Positions 26,060-39,456 of a DNA stretch of 64,000 nt are shown in pieces. The notes beneath the pieces are model-generated. The model searched no databases and was not told the origin of the DNA. It saw only the letters and a list, made by a program, of their open reading frames with translations. The translations under genes and the position numbers were made by a program. Source of the stretch: Burkholderia cepacia GG4 (GTDB taxonomy: Bacteria > Pseudomonadota > Gammaproteobacteria > Burkholderiales > Burkholderiaceae); assembly GCF_000292915.1 (NCBI RefSeq), contig NC_018513.1:3038001-3102000 (forward strand), in the 5' to 3' direction. Numbering within the stretch: the first letter of the stretch is position 1; every line of letters starts with the position of its first letter.

Positions 26060-26932
26060 TCAGTTGGCCGTCGGCCCCGCCAGCAGGTAATGCGCGGCGA
26101 TGCCCGCGAACAGCACGCCGCCGAGCCAGTTGTTGTGCCGGAACGCCGCGAAGCACGGCATCCGCTCGCGGTCCTTGATCAGCGTGTAGTGATACAGCGC
26201 GCAGCCAACCGCCGTCGCCCAGCCGGCCCAGTACACAAGACCGAAGCCGAGTGTCACGCCGATCCACACGTAGATGCCGAGCGTCACCGCATAGCACGCC
26301 ATCACGGCCGCGACGTCGAAGCGGCCGAACGTCAGCGCGGACGTGCGAATCCCGATCTTGATGTCGTCGTCGCGATCGACCATCGCATATTCGGTGTCGT
26401 ACGCGACCGACCAGAAGATGTTCGCGATCAGCATCACCCAGGCGAGCATCGGCACCGTATCCTGCACGGCCGCAAACGCCATCGGAATGCCGAAGCCGAA
26501 CGCGATGCCGAGATACGCCTGCGGAATCGCGAAGAAGCGCTTCATGAACGGATACGAGCCGGCGACGAACAGCGCGACGACCGACAGCTCCTTCGTCAGC
26601 GTATTGAGCGGCTGGATCAGCAGGAACGCGATGAACGACAGCACCACCGCGATCGCGACGGCTTCCCATGCGCGGATCTTGCCCGACGTCAGCGGCCGGT
26701 CGGCCGTGCGCTTCACGTGACGGTCGAAATCGCGGTCGGCATAGTCGTTCATCGCGCAGCCGGCCGAGCGCATCAGCAGCGTGCCGAGCACGAAGATCAC
26801 GAGCAGCGGCCAGCGCGGATGGCCGTCCGACGCGATCCACAGTGCGTTGAGCGTCGGCCAGAGCAGCAGCAGGCTGCCGATCGGCTTGTCCATCCGGACG
26901 AGCCGCAGATACAGGGGGAAGCGGGCAAGCAT
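26060..26932 (-). CDS. ubiA: 4-hydroxybenzoate octaprenyltransferase
   Basis: UbiA attaches the polyprenyl tail to 4-hydroxybenzoate in ubiquinone synthesis. It is an integral inner-membrane protein. The 290 residues contain the two aspartate-rich prenyl-diphosphate motifs, NDYADRDFD (residues 62-70) and [13 protein letters not shown] (near residue 190), and about eight hydrophobic segments. The frame extends to 26962, but [20 protein letters not shown] at 26932 is the usual start. A TAAAAT element at 26966-26961 is a likely -10. Confidence 0.95.
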   Translation of the reverse strand: MLARFPLYLRLVRMDKPIGSLLLLWPTLNALWIASDGHPRWPLLVIFVLGTLLMRSAGCAMNDYADRDFDRHVKRTADRPLTSGKIRAWEAVAIAVVLSFIAFLLIQPLNTLTKELSVVALFVAGSYPFMKRFFAIPQAYLGIAFGFGIPMAFAAVQDTVPMLAWVMLIANIFWSVAYDTEYAMVDRDDDIKIGIRTSALTFGRFDVAAVMACYAVTLGIYVWIGVTLGFGLVYWAGWATAVGCALYHYTLIKDRERMPCFAAFRHNNWLGGVLFAGIAAHYLLAGPTAN

Positions 26933-27157
26933 GGCGAAGCACCGGGAAGATAACCCCGGCATTTTAGAACCGACCGGCGGTTCGCGTCATGTCGGGGCAG
27001 CCCGCGCGTCTTATCAGGGGACAGATGCACCCCGGCGCCGCCCCCACCCAGGATTTGACCCGATGCGGGCGAACCGGCCCGGGCTGACAGTCCGGACACC
27101 TCTGCGCGGCATCCGTTCGCGACATGCCCGTCTGGAGCGGCGAGCGAATCGCGCCGC
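26933..27157. other. Intergenic stretch between ubiA and the small frame downstream of katG
   Basis: The stretch contains the ubiA -10 element. Apart from that I see no gene, repeat or terminator in it. No dps/dpsA gene is present, although in B. pseudomallei a dpsA gene lies directly after katG. Confidence 0.6.
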
Positions 27158-27295
27158 TCAGCCGCCTGCAGCCGACGCGATCGCGTGCAGCGCCTGCGCG
27201 ACCAGCTCGGCCGCACCGCCGACGACGATCGCGGAACCGACGATGCGCCGCGCCCACTCGGCCGGCGCGCGCATGTCCAGCATCATTTGCGTCAT
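27158..27295 (-). CDS. Small protein of 45 residues, unknown
   Basis: The frame reads MTQMMLDMRAPAEWARRIVG, continues with a hydrophobic middle (SAIVVGGAAELVAQALHA) and ends IASAAGG. AAGGAG stands eight bases before the ATG, a good ribosome-binding site. It lies downstream of katG but behind the katG terminator, so expression would need read-through or an unseen promoter. The middle could form one amphipathic or membrane helix. I do not recognise it. A second 45-residue frame with a strong ribosome-binding site lies on the other side of katG (29901-30038); both end in GG but are otherwise not clearly similar. Confidence 0.45.
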   Translation of the reverse strand: MTQMMLDMRAPAEWARRIVGSAIVVGGAAELVAQALHAIASAAGG

Positions 27296-27331
27296 GGTCG
27301 TCACTCCTTCGACAAAACCTTGAATCGGAAG

Positions 27332-27362
27332 AAAAAACGGCCGGTCGTACGACCGGCCGTTT
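27332..27362 (-). terminator. katG terminator
   Basis: The perfect palindrome at 27335-27362 (AAACGGCCGGTCGT and its complement) is followed on the minus strand by a T-run ending at 27332. Confidence 0.92.
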
Positions 27363-27399
27363 CACGTTACAACGTGACTGCGTTACCGCATCGCGAGAT

Positions 27400-29661
<2,262 letters not shown>

Positions 29662-29705
29662 TCATTGCGGGGGTAAGAAACGGAACAGGCTGGTCCTCCT
29701 GCTTT

Positions 29706-29834
29706 CTACGGGATGTCGTGCGTGACCGGCGGTGCGCATTCCCGTCGCGAAGCGCCGCAAGCGGGGCGCTCCAGGAATCGGCAACCGGCCGGCGCTACGC
29801 CGGCGGTGCGGGTGGTTTTCCGGACTTCGGACAT
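29706..29834 (-). CDS. Possible small protein of 42 residues between katG and the upstream small gene
   Basis: The frame starts MSEVRKTTRT after AGGGAG, has three cysteines and many Arg and Ala residues, and ends at TAG 119 bp before the katG start codon. Support is only the ribosome-binding site and its position in the presumed katG transcript. The composition (arginine-rich, GC-driven) could also come from non-coding sequence. A short palindrome, GCCGGC-GCTAC-GCCGGC, lies inside the frame and may be a regulatory hairpin instead. Confidence 0.25.
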   Translation of the reverse strand: MSEVRKTTRTAGVAPAGCRFLERPACGASRRECAPPVTHDIP

Positions 29835-29900
29835 GCAATGCTCCCTCATGGCTGGACGGCAGGTGAATCGGGGGAACACAGGACCGGCGTGCAGCGGCGC

Positions 29901-30038
29901 TCAGCCGCCGTACACACGGTCCGCCAGGTACGCGAACGCAATCGGGCGCAGGTTGCGGACCACGGCCCTGGCGCGAGTTACGACCTCGTCGCGCGACGGG
30001 ATGTTCCGCTGCGCGTGCTGCATTACCGACCGCATCAT
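29901..30038 (-). CDS. Small basic protein of 45 residues upstream of katG, unknown
   Basis: The frame begins MMRSVMQHAQRNIPSRDEVV, continues with TRARAVVRNLRPIAFAYLAD and ends RVYGG. A near-perfect ribosome-binding site, AAGGAGG, precedes the double ATG, which makes translation likely. It lies about 65 bases after the predicted start site of the oxyR-side promoter and 315 bp before katG, so it would be the first gene of the peroxide-inducible transcript. It is basic, with a hydrophobic patch near the C-terminus. I do not recognise it and propose no function. Confidence 0.55.
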   Translation of the reverse strand: MMRSVMQHAQRNIPSRDEVVTRARAVVRNLRPIAFAYLADRVYGG

Positions 30039-30109
30039 GACATCCTCCTTTGACGCTTGCATCCAGCGTGCGAATCGGGCTGCCGATCCGGCGCCGATCC
30101 ATGTAGAGC

Positions 30110-30138
30110 ATTCTATGCAAACCTATCGATTATTTTAA
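30110..30138 (-). promoter_or_regulatory. Promoter of the small gene-katG transcript, with OxyR-like half-sites
   Basis: On the minus strand TTAAAA (30138-30133), a 17-bp spacer and TAGAAT (30115-30110) form a promoter. The surrounding AT-rich segment (30104-30166) contains several ATAG and CTAT tetranucleotides, the units of OxyR sites, but the spacing is not the canonical seven bases throughout. The promoter is well supported; OxyR binding is a guess helped by the neighbouring oxyR. Confidence 0.5.
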
Positions 30139-30164
30139 TTTGATTAATTTTATCTATGCGATAG

Positions 30165-30194
30165 AAAAAAATAAACGGGGTCGCAAGACCCCGT
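30165..30194 (-). terminator. oxyR terminator
   Basis: ACGGGGTC (30175-30182), loop GCAA, GACCCCGT (30187-30194). On the minus strand the stem is followed by TTTATTTTTTT. It ends oxyR just before the katG-side promoter. Confidence 0.9.
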
Positions 30195-30228
30195 CCATCG
30201 GCCGACATGCGGGCGCGCCGCGCCCTGT

Positions 30229-31188
30229 TCAGTTCATCGTCGCCGGCATGTCGAGCTTCGCGACACCGGGCAGCTCGCACGCGGCAATCGCATCGCTGAT
30301 CGCATCGATCGCGGGCATCCGCGTGAAGCTCTTGCGCCACACCAGCACGACGCGGCGATCGGGCACCGGTTCGTTGAACGGCACGTACGACAGCAGCTCG
30401 GCATCGGGGCCGTTCGCGCGCGGGCCGACCTCGGCGACCGACATCCGCGGCAGCACCGTGATGCCGACGCCGCTCGCGACCATATGGCGAATCGTTTCCA
30501 GCGACGAGCCCTCGAAGGTCTTCTGGATGCCGTCGGCCGTCTGCGAGAAGCGCATCAGCTCCGGACACACGCCGAGCACGTGATCGCGGAAGCAGTGACC
30601 ATTGCCGAGCAGCAGCATGGTTTCCTGCTTCAGGTCCTCGGCGTCGATCTCGTCGCGCTTCTCCCACGGATGGCCCGCCGGCAGCGCGACGACGAACGGC
30701 TCGTCGTACAGCGGCCGCACCATCAGGCCGGTTTCGGGGAACGGCAGCGCCATGATCGCTGCGTCGATCTCGCCCTGTTTCAGCAGTTCGAGCAGCTTGA
30801 GCGTGTAGTTCTCCTGCAGCATCAGCGGCATCTGCGGAACCCGCTGGATCATCTGCTTGACGAGCGTCGGCAGCAGGTACGGCCCGATCGTGTAGATCAC
30901 GCCGAGACGGAACGGGCCGACGAGCGGGTCCTTGCCCTGCTTCGCGATCTCCTTGATCGCGAAGGTCTGCTCGAGCACGCGCTGCGCCTGCGTGACGATC
31001 TGGTCGCCGATCGGCGTCACGCTCACTTCGCTCGCGCCGCGCTCGAAAATCTGCACGTTCAGCTCGTCTTCCAGCTTCTTGATCGCCACCGATAGCGTCG
31101 GCTGGCTCACGAAGCATGCTTCGGCCGCGCGACCGAAATGCCGTTCGCGCGCGACCGCGACGATGTACTTCAATTCAGTCAGGGTCAT
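30229..31188 (-). CDS. oxyR: Hydrogen-peroxide-responsive LysR regulator OxyR
   Basis: OxyR senses peroxide through a disulfide and activates katG and other defence genes. The 319 residues contain an N-terminal LysR helix-turn-helix (ELKYIVAVARERHFGRAAEACFVSQPTLSVAIKKLE). The two redox cysteines fall at Cys199 and Cys208 in GNGHCFRDHVLGVC, the same numbers as in E. coli OxyR. The ATG at 31188 is the family start. katG and a small gene lie downstream in the same direction behind a terminator and a separate promoter. Confidence 0.96.
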   Translation of the reverse strand: MTLTELKYIVAVARERHFGRAAEACFVSQPTLSVAIKKLEDELNVQIFERGASEVSVTPIGDQIVTQAQRVLEQTFAIKEIAKQGKDPLVGPFRLGVIYTIGPYLLPTLVKQMIQRVPQMPLMLQENYTLKLLELLKQGEIDAAIMALPFPETGLMVRPLYDEPFVVALPAGHPWEKRDEIDAEDLKQETMLLLGNGHCFRDHVLGVCPELMRFSQTADGIQKTFEGSSLETIRHMVASGVGITVLPRMSVAEVGPRANGPDAELLSYVPFNEPVPDRRVVLVWRKSFTRMPAIDAISDAIAACELPGVAKLDMPATMN

Positions 31189-31325
31189 TGTGGGTCAATC
31201 AGGGATATACAGGCGATAGGTTTAATTTATACACCCACTGGCACCGGTTCGCCAAGTTTCTCTGCATCGGGATGCATCGAATCTCCGTCGAATGGCGGTT
31301 TTAAATCCGACCCCGAAAGCGCGAA

Positions 31326-33386
31326 TCAGGCCTTCAGATACTGCTCCCGTGCGCCGAGCCAGCGCGCGAGATGCTGCGTGACGATGTCGGGATACGCGGC
31401 GATCAGTCGCGTCGCGGCGTCGCGAGCCGGATCGATCAGCCAGCCGTCGGTCTCGAGGTTCGCGAAGCGCAGCATCGCCGCACCCGACTGGCGCGCGCCG
31501 AGAAATTCGCCGGGGCCGCGGATCTCGAGATCGCGCCGCGCGATCTCGAAGCCGTCGGTCGTCTCGCGCATCGTCTTCAGCCGTTCGCGCCCCGTGAGCG
31601 ACAGCGGGCCCGTGTACAGCAGCACGCATACCGACGCCGCGGTGCCGCGCCCGACCCGGCCGCGCAGCTGGTGCAGCTGCGCGAGGCCGAAGCGCTCCGC
31701 GTGCTCGATCACCATCAGCGACGCATTCGGCACGTCGACGCCGACCTCGATCACGGTCGTCGCGACCAGCAGCTGCACGTCGTTGCGCGTGAAGGCCTCC
31801 ATCACCGCCGCCTTGTCGGCCGGCGACAGCCGGCCGTGCACGAGCCCGACCTTCAGCTCGGGCAGCGCCGTGGCCAGCGTCTCGTAGGTCTCGACGGCCG
31901 TCTGCAGCTGCAGCGTCTCGCTCTCCTCGATCAGCGGGCAGACCCAGTACACCTGGCGGCCGGTCAGCGCGGCCTCGCGCACGCGGGCGATCACCTCTTC
32001 GCGCCGCGCGTCGCCGACGAGGCGCGTCAGCACCGGCGTGCGGCCCGGCGGCAGCTCGTCGATGGTCGATACCTCGAGATCCGCGTAGTACGTCATCGCG
32101 AGCGTGCGCGGAATCGGCGTGGCCGACATCATCAGCTGGTGCGGCTGGAAATCGCGCGCGCCGTTGGCCGCGTTCGCGGCCTTCGCGCGCAGCGCGAGAC
32201 GCTGCTCGACGCCGAAGCGGTGCTGCTCGTCGACGATCACGAGGCCGAGCCGCGCGAATTCGACGGTGTCCTGGATGATCGCGTGGGTGCCGATCACGAG
32301 CTGCGCGGTGCCGAGCGCCGCAGCCTCGATCGCCGCGCGCTTCTCCTTCGCCTTCAGGCTGCCCGCGAGCCATGCGACCGACACGCCGAGCGGCTCGAGC
32401 CACGCGCGCAGCTTGCGCGCGTGCTGTTCCGCGAGGATTTCGGTCGGCGCCATCAGCGCGGCCTGGTAGCCGGCATCGATGGCCTGCGTGGCGGCCAGCG
32501 CCGCGACGACCGTCTTGCCGCTGCCGACGTCACCCTGCAGCAGCCGCTGCATCGGATGCGCGAGCGTGAGATCGTGCGCGATCTCGTCGACGACGCGCGA
32601 CTGCGCGCCCGTCAACTTGAACGGCAGCGCCGCGTAGAGGCGCGTCGTCAGCGCGTCGATGTCGCTCGCAGTGCGGCGCGGCATCGCGGGCGCCGCGCGC
32701 GTGCGGCGCTCCTCGTGCGCACGCTTGAGCGACAGCTGCTGCGCGAGCAGTTCCTCGAACTTGATGCGGGTCCACGCCGGATGCGAGCCGTCCATCAGCG
32801 CGGCTTCGTCGGAATCGACGCCCGGGTGATGCAGGATGCGCACGGCCTGCTCGAGCGTCGGCACGCCGAGCGGCTTCAGGTAGTCGCGCCCGATCTCGGG
32901 CGGCAGCAGCTCGGGCAGCGGCGTGCGCTCGACCGCGTTCTCGATCGCCTTGCGCAGATACGCCTGCGACACGCCGGCCGTGCTCGGATAAACGGGCGTG
33001 AGCACCTGCGGCAGCGGCGCATCCGCTTCGACGACGCGCACCGCCGGATGCACCATCTCCATCCCGAAGAAGCCGCCGCGCACGTCGCCGCGCACACGCA
33101 GCCGCTGGCCGACGGCCATCTGCTTGACCTGCGAACCGTAGAAATTCAGGAAGCGCAGCACGAGCTGCTCGCCGTCGTCGTCCTGGATCTTCACGACGAG
33201 CTGGCGGCGCGGCCGGTATGCGACCTCGTTGTCGAACACGACGCCTTCGGACTGCGCGATGCCGCCCGGCAGCAGGTCGCCGATCGGCGTGAGCGTGGTT
33301 TCGTCCTCATAGCGCATCGGCAGATGCAGCACGAGATCGATCGAGCGCGTGAGGCCGAGCTTCGCGAGCTTGTCGACGGTCTTCAC
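31326..33386 (-). CDS. recG: ATP-dependent DNA helicase RecG (start displaced)
   Basis: RecG remodels stalled forks and Holliday junctions. The body is complete: an N-terminal wedge domain (LHLPMRYEDETTLTPIGDLLPGG), Walker A LQGDVGSGKTVVAALAA, VIVDEQHRFGVEQR, SATPIPRTLAM, and the helicase C-terminal blocks (LVHGRLSPADKAAVM, ATTVIEVGVDVPNASLMVIEHAERFGLAQLHQLRGRVGRG). The longest frame with a usual start codon begins at a GTG at 33386, giving 686 residues. No ribosome-binding site precedes it, and the frame runs on upstream without a start codon until a TGA near 33480. The native N-terminal extension appears cut off by a segment at 33442-33985. Confidence 0.9.
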   Translation of the reverse strand: MKTVDKLAKLGLTRSIDLVLHLPMRYEDETTLTPIGDLLPGGIAQSEGVVFDNEVAYRPRRQLVVKIQDDDGEQLVLRFLNFYGSQVKQMAVGQRLRVRGDVRGGFFGMEMVHPAVRVVEADAPLPQVLTPVYPSTAGVSQAYLRKAIENAVERTPLPELLPPEIGRDYLKPLGVPTLEQAVRILHHPGVDSDEAALMDGSHPAWTRIKFEELLAQQLSLKRAHEERRTRAAPAMPRRTASDIDALTTRLYAALPFKLTGAQSRVVDEIAHDLTLAHPMQRLLQGDVGSGKTVVAALAATQAIDAGYQAALMAPTEILAEQHARKLRAWLEPLGVSVAWLAGSLKAKEKRAAIEAAALGTAQLVIGTHAIIQDTVEFARLGLVIVDEQHRFGVEQRLALRAKAANAANGARDFQPHQLMMSATPIPRTLAMTYYADLEVSTIDELPPGRTPVLTRLVGDARREEVIARVREAALTGRQVYWVCPLIEESETLQLQTAVETYETLATALPELKVGLVHGRLSPADKAAVMEAFTRNDVQLLVATTVIEVGVDVPNASLMVIEHAERFGLAQLHQLRGRVGRGTAASVCVLLYTGPLSLTGRERLKTMRETTDGFEIARRDLEIRGPGEFLGARQSGAAMLRFANLETDGWLIDPARDAATRLIAAYPDIVTQHLARWLGAREQYLKA

Positions 33387-33441
33387 GGGTTTGTCGGCGG
33401 CCGGCTTCTTCTTGCGCTTTGCGCCGGCTGCGCCCGCCTCG

Positions 33442-33985
33442 TCGACACCGCGTCCACCATGCCGTATGGCTGTGCTCCGTCACGAATGGTCCTTCGGCGT
33501 CTCGTCCGGTACCACCTTTACCTGTCGCTTTCGGTTTCGTGTGCCTCCCCGTGTCTCTTTTTCGCATCTTTCCTCGTATACCTCGTGGTGTAACCTGTCT
33601 TGCTTCCTGATTGTCTACTCTCCGATGATGACCAAGAAGCGCTCGCTCACCTTGTCATGGTCTTTCAGCTGGACCTTGTCGTTAGACTCGGCGGACCCGT
33701 TCACTCTATCGTTTACCCGGATTCCCCGGATCCTTTGACCGACGGCACGAAGGCGATGGGCGTCAGCCAGAGAGCGCGCCGTGCGGGCAGAACGTGGTGC
33801 GTGGAACATCGAGGTCCATTGTTTGGGAAGGTAGTGGCGCACGGGGGAGATGACACGATGCACGTGCAACGACCATCAGGTCGTGTACACCAGCGGATGG
33901 TCCTTGGAAGTGATGTGTGTCATCAGGCACGTGCGCGACGGCTCGCCGCAGAATGCACCTCGATGAGCCCCGGACGCGGTGTCGA
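33442..33985. other. Anomalous segment bounded by a 14-bp inverted repeat in the recG 5' region
   Basis: TCGACACCGCGTCC (33442-33455) has an exact inverted copy at 33972-33985. The 516 bp between them have lower G+C: about 53% by hand count over 33541-33720, against roughly two thirds around it. The segment separates the recG body from a frame that looks like the recG N-terminal extension (33985-34158). It has no transposase. A MITE-like or recombination-derived insertion are both possible. Confidence 0.5.
33615..33809 (-). CDS. Possible small protein of 64 residues inside the anomalous segment
   Basis: The frame starts MFHAPRSARTARSLADAH and ends DHDKVSERFLVIIGE. Its last 30 codons look coding: they are balanced, mostly G or C in the third position, and rich in charged residues, unlike the frameshadows around them. 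There is no good ribosome-binding site at the ATG. It may be a fragment of a longer gene brought in with the segment. I do not recognise it. Confidence 0.3.
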   Translation of the reverse strand: MFHAPRSARTARSLADAHRLRAVGQRIRGIRVNDRVNGSAESNDKVQLKDHDKVSERFLVIIGE

Positions 33986-34158
33986 GGCACACGTGCGAGC
34001 CGCCCGTCGGCGCCGCGCCGCGGGCCGGCGCGACGCGGCGCGGCACTGCGCGGCTCCGTGCCGGGCGCGGGTGACGCGGCATCGTCCGCGTCGAACGGAT
34101 CGGCGGAATCGGCGGAATCGGCAACGGCGGCGGTAGAACGGCGTGGTGACACAGGCAT
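33985..34158 (-). pseudogene. Likely detached N-terminal extension of recG
   Basis: A frame beginning MPVSPRRSTAAVADSADSADPFDADD, then rich in Ala, Pro, Arg and Asp, sits upstream of recG in the same direction. The style matches the disordered N-terminal tail I expect for Burkholderia RecG, whose body begins with a KKKPAADKPVKTVDKLAK-like stretch here encoded near 33380-33430. The frame leaves the tail at the inverted repeat and does not reach recG. If this reading is right, recG lost its normal start in this strain. Confidence 0.35.
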
Positions 34159-34325
34159 CGGATCGTCTGGGTGCTTCGCAAGGCAAGTACAATAGCGGCT
34201 TTCACGTCGTCCGAACGAACGACGCCGGCCAGGCCGCGCATCCCGCCATCATAGCGGCTCGCGCGCCCCATTTATGCGTTTCCGCCCTGTCGGCGGCGCC
34301 CGCCGGCCGTTTCTAACCAGCCCGC

Positions 34326-36753
<2,428 letters not shown>

Positions 36754-36986
36754 CGGGCCGGCAACCCGTACCGCGGCCCGTCGCATGGGACGAGTACTAA
36801 ATTGCTCGTTCCCAATACCGGTCACGACCGCCAAACATTACAATTGCCTTTCCAAACGCGTTACAACAATGCCGGTTCATGCTTTAACAGCTTGATCCGA
36901 AAGCGCATTTGCTGCGCCGTTTGCGCATGGGGCCGGTGGTAGAATAACCGGCTTATTTTTCGATCTTCCCCTACGGAGAGACCAAC
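36754..36986 (+). other. Intergenic region between tgt and yajC
   Basis: GGGACGAG near 36787 can pair with CTCGTTCCC near 36805 (one bulge), a weak hairpin after tgt without a T-run. A TAGAAT element about 50 bp before yajC is a plausible -10. Nothing else is evident. Confidence 0.4.
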
Positions 36987-37310
36987 GTGCCGTTCATTTC
37001 CAATGCCTTCGCGCAAGGTGCCGGTGGCGCCGAATCGAGCCTGATGAGCTTCCTGCCGCTCATCCTGATGTTCGCGGTGCTCTACTTCATCATGATCCGC
37101 CCGCAGATGAAGCGCCAGAAGGAACACCGCAACATGCTCGCGGCCATGGCGAAGGGCGACGAAGTCGTCACGAGCGGCGGCCTCGTCGGCAAGGTGACGA
37201 AGGTCACCGAAGGCTACATCGGCGTGGAAATCGCCGAAGGCACCGAAATCACCGTGCAGAAGGCTGCCGTCACGACCATTCTGCCGAAGGGCACGATCAA
37301 GTCGCTGTAA
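36987..37310 (+). CDS. yajC: Preprotein translocase subunit YajC
   Basis: YajC associates with SecDF in the inner membrane. The 107-residue protein has one hydrophobic segment at about residues 18-37 (SLMSFLPLILMFAVLYFIMI), then RPQMKRQKEH and the cytosolic beta region LAAMAKGDEVVTSGGLVGKV. Translation begins at GTG 36987; CGGAGAG precedes it. The order yajC-secD-secF is the standard operon. Confidence 0.94.
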   Translation: MPFISNAFAQGAGGAESSLMSFLPLILMFAVLYFIMIRPQMKRQKEHRNMLAAMAKGDEVVTSGGLVGKVTKVTEGYIGVEIAEGTEITVQKAAVTTILPKGTIKSL

Positions 37311-37416
37311 GGCTTTCACCGAGCGTCCGGCTCCCCGCGCCGTGCCTGCCTGAGAGAGCGGGTCGCCGCGGCGCCGGACGCGACGCTTTCACGCCAACCA
37401 CCCGTTCGGCCCCCTC

Positions 37417-39438
37417 ATGAATCGTTACCCACTCTGGAAATATGTCGTGATGGTCGTGGCGCTCGCCATCGGCTTTCTGTACACATTGCCCAACTTCTTC
37501 GGCGAAGCGCCGGCGGTGCAGGTGTCGAGCGGCAAGGCCACGGTCAAGCTCGACTCGACCACGCTGACCCAGGTCGAATCCGCGCTCGCGTCCGCGCAGA
37601 TCAAGCCGGACGACATCACCTTCGAGAACACGGCGTCCAACGCGAACATCCGCGTGCGCCTGAAGGACACCGACACGCAGTTGCGCGTCAAGGACCTGCT
37701 GCAGAAGTCGCTGAACGCCGATCCGAACGATCCGCAGTACGTCGTCGCACTGAACCTGCAGAGTGCGTCGCCGCGCTGGCTGACCGCACTGCACGCACTG
37801 CCGATGTATCTCGGCCTCGACCTGCGCGGCGGTGTCCACTTCCTGCTCCAGGTCGACATGACGGGCGCGCTCACGAAGAAGCTCGACTCCGACGCGTCCG
37901 ACGCGCGCACGCTGCTGCGCGACAAGAACATCCGCGACGGCGGCGTGAGCCGCGTCGACCAGTCCGTCGTCGTGAACTTCAGCGATGCGCAGACGGCGGA
38001 AGACGCCCGCAAGGTGCTCGCCGCGTCGGTCACCGAACTGCAATGGGCGACCCAGCCCGGCGGCGGCGGCACGCAGGTCGTCGGCACCTTCACGCCGGCC
38101 GTGCAGAAGTCCGTCGAGGACGCCGCGCTCAAGCAGAACCTGACGACGCTCCACAACCGCGTGAACGAGCTCGGCGTGTCGGAACCGATCCTGCAGCAGC
38201 AGGGTAACGACCGTATCGTCGTCGAACTGCCGGGCGTGCAGGACACCGCGAAGGCGAAGGACATCATCGGCCGCACCGCGACGCTCGAGGCGCGCCTCGC
38301 CGATCCGATCAACACGCATCCGAACCCGAACGACCCCGTGCCGCCGGGCGAGGAACTGTTCACGCAGGGCAACCAGGCGCCCGTGCTGCTGAAGAAGGAA
38401 GTGATCTTCACCGGCGACCGCATCATCGACGCGTCGGCCGGCTTCGACGAACACCAGCGTCCGTCGGTCAACATCCGCCTCGACTCTGCGGGCGGCCGCT
38501 CGGTGCGCACGGTGTCGCGCGACAACATCGGCAAGCCGATGGCGATGGTGCTGTTCGAGAAGGGCAAGGGCGAAGTGCTGACGGTCGCGACGATCCAGTC
38601 GGAACTCGGCGACCGCTTCCAGATCACGGGCCAGCCGACGCCGCAGGCCGCGGCCGACCTCGCGCTGCTGCTGCGCGCCGGTTCGCTCGCCGCACCGATG
38701 GACATCATCGAGGAACGCACGATCGGCCCGAGCCTCGGCGCGGACAACATCAAGATGGGCGTCCACTCGGTGATCTGGGGCTTCTGCGCGATCGCCGTGT
38801 TCATGATCGCGTACTACATGCTGTTCGGCGTGATCTCGGTGATCGGCCTGTCGGTGAACCTGCTGCTGCTCGTCGCCGTGCTGTCGCTGATGCAGGCGAC
38901 GCTGACGCTGCCGGGTATCGCGGCAATCGCGCTCGCGCTCGGCATGGCGATCGACTCGAACGTGCTGATCAACGAGCGCGTGCGTGAAGAACTGCGCGCC
39001 GGCCAGCCGCCGCAGCTCGCGATCCAGTCCGGTTACGCGCATGCGTGGGCGACGATTCTCGACTCGAACGTCACGACGCTGATCGCCGGCCTCGCGCTGC
39101 TCGCATTCGGCTCGGGCCCGGTTCGCGCGTTCGCGATCGTGCACTGCCTCGGTATCCTGACGTCGATGTTCTCCGCCGTGTTCTTCTCGCGCGGGATCGT
39201 CAACCTCTGGTACGGCGGCCGCAAGAAGCTGAAGTCGCTCGCGATCGGCCAGGTGTGGAAGCCGGAAGGCGCCGCAGCCGGCGCATCGTTCGCCGCGGCC
39301 GACGAATCGACCGACACCGCACGCGCCGCGAAGCTCGCCGCACCCGCGCAGGGCAACGCACCGCGCGCCGGCAAGCCGCAGCTGCGCAACCGCGCGCAGC
39401 AAGGCGTGTCGCCGAAGAAACCGGGCTCGACCCAATAA
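37417..39438 (+). CDS. secD: Protein translocase subunit SecD
   Basis: SecD uses the proton gradient to help pull proteins across the inner membrane. The 673 residues start with one membrane helix (YVVMVVALAIGFLYTLPNFF). A large periplasmic domain with LGLDLRGGVHFLLQVDM follows. Five more helices follow, with SLGADNIKMG and IAIALALGMAIDSNVLINERVREEL. The C-terminal tail of about 70 residues is rich in Ala, Lys and Arg and longer than in E. coli. It lies 106 bp after yajC and 18 bp before secF. Confidence 0.96.
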   Translation: MNRYPLWKYVVMVVALAIGFLYTLPNFFGEAPAVQVSSGKATVKLDSTTLTQVESALASAQIKPDDITFENTASNANIRVRLKDTDTQLRVKDLLQKSLNADPNDPQYVVALNLQSASPRWLTALHALPMYLGLDLRGGVHFLLQVDMTGALTKKLDSDASDARTLLRDKNIRDGGVSRVDQSVVVNFSDAQTAEDARKVLAASVTELQWATQPGGGGTQVVGTFTPAVQKSVEDAALKQNLTTLHNRVNELGVSEPILQQQGNDRIVVELPGVQDTAKAKDIIGRTATLEARLADPINTHPNPNDPVPPGEELFTQGNQAPVLLKKEVIFTGDRIIDASAGFDEHQRPSVNIRLDSAGGRSVRTVSRDNIGKPMAMVLFEKGKGEVLTVATIQSELGDRFQITGQPTPQAAADLALLLRAGSLAAPMDIIEERTIGPSLGADNIKMGVHSVIWGFCAIAVFMIAYYMLFGVISVIGLSVNLLLLVAVLSLMQATLTLPGIAAIALALGMAIDSNVLINERVREELRAGQPPQLAIQSGYAHAWATILDSNVTTLIAGLALLAFGSGPVRAFAIVHCLGILTSMFSAVFFSRGIVNLWYGGRKKLKSLAIGQVWKPEGAAAGASFAAADESTDTARAAKLAAPAQGNAPRAGKPQLRNRAQQGVSPKKPGSTQ

Positions 39439-39456
39439 GGCCCCGGAGACGAAGCC

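Noticed and set aside
29662..30120. 152-codon minus-strand frame between katG and oxyR
   Set aside because: It overlaps the better supported small frames in another frame, lacks a ribosome-binding site and crosses the predicted promoter.
33307..33567. 86-codon minus-strand frame starting MRKRDTGRHTK inside the anomalous segment
   Set aside because: It has an AGGAAAG before the ATG, but it runs into recG in the wrong frame and its second half is an arginine-rich shadow of recG.
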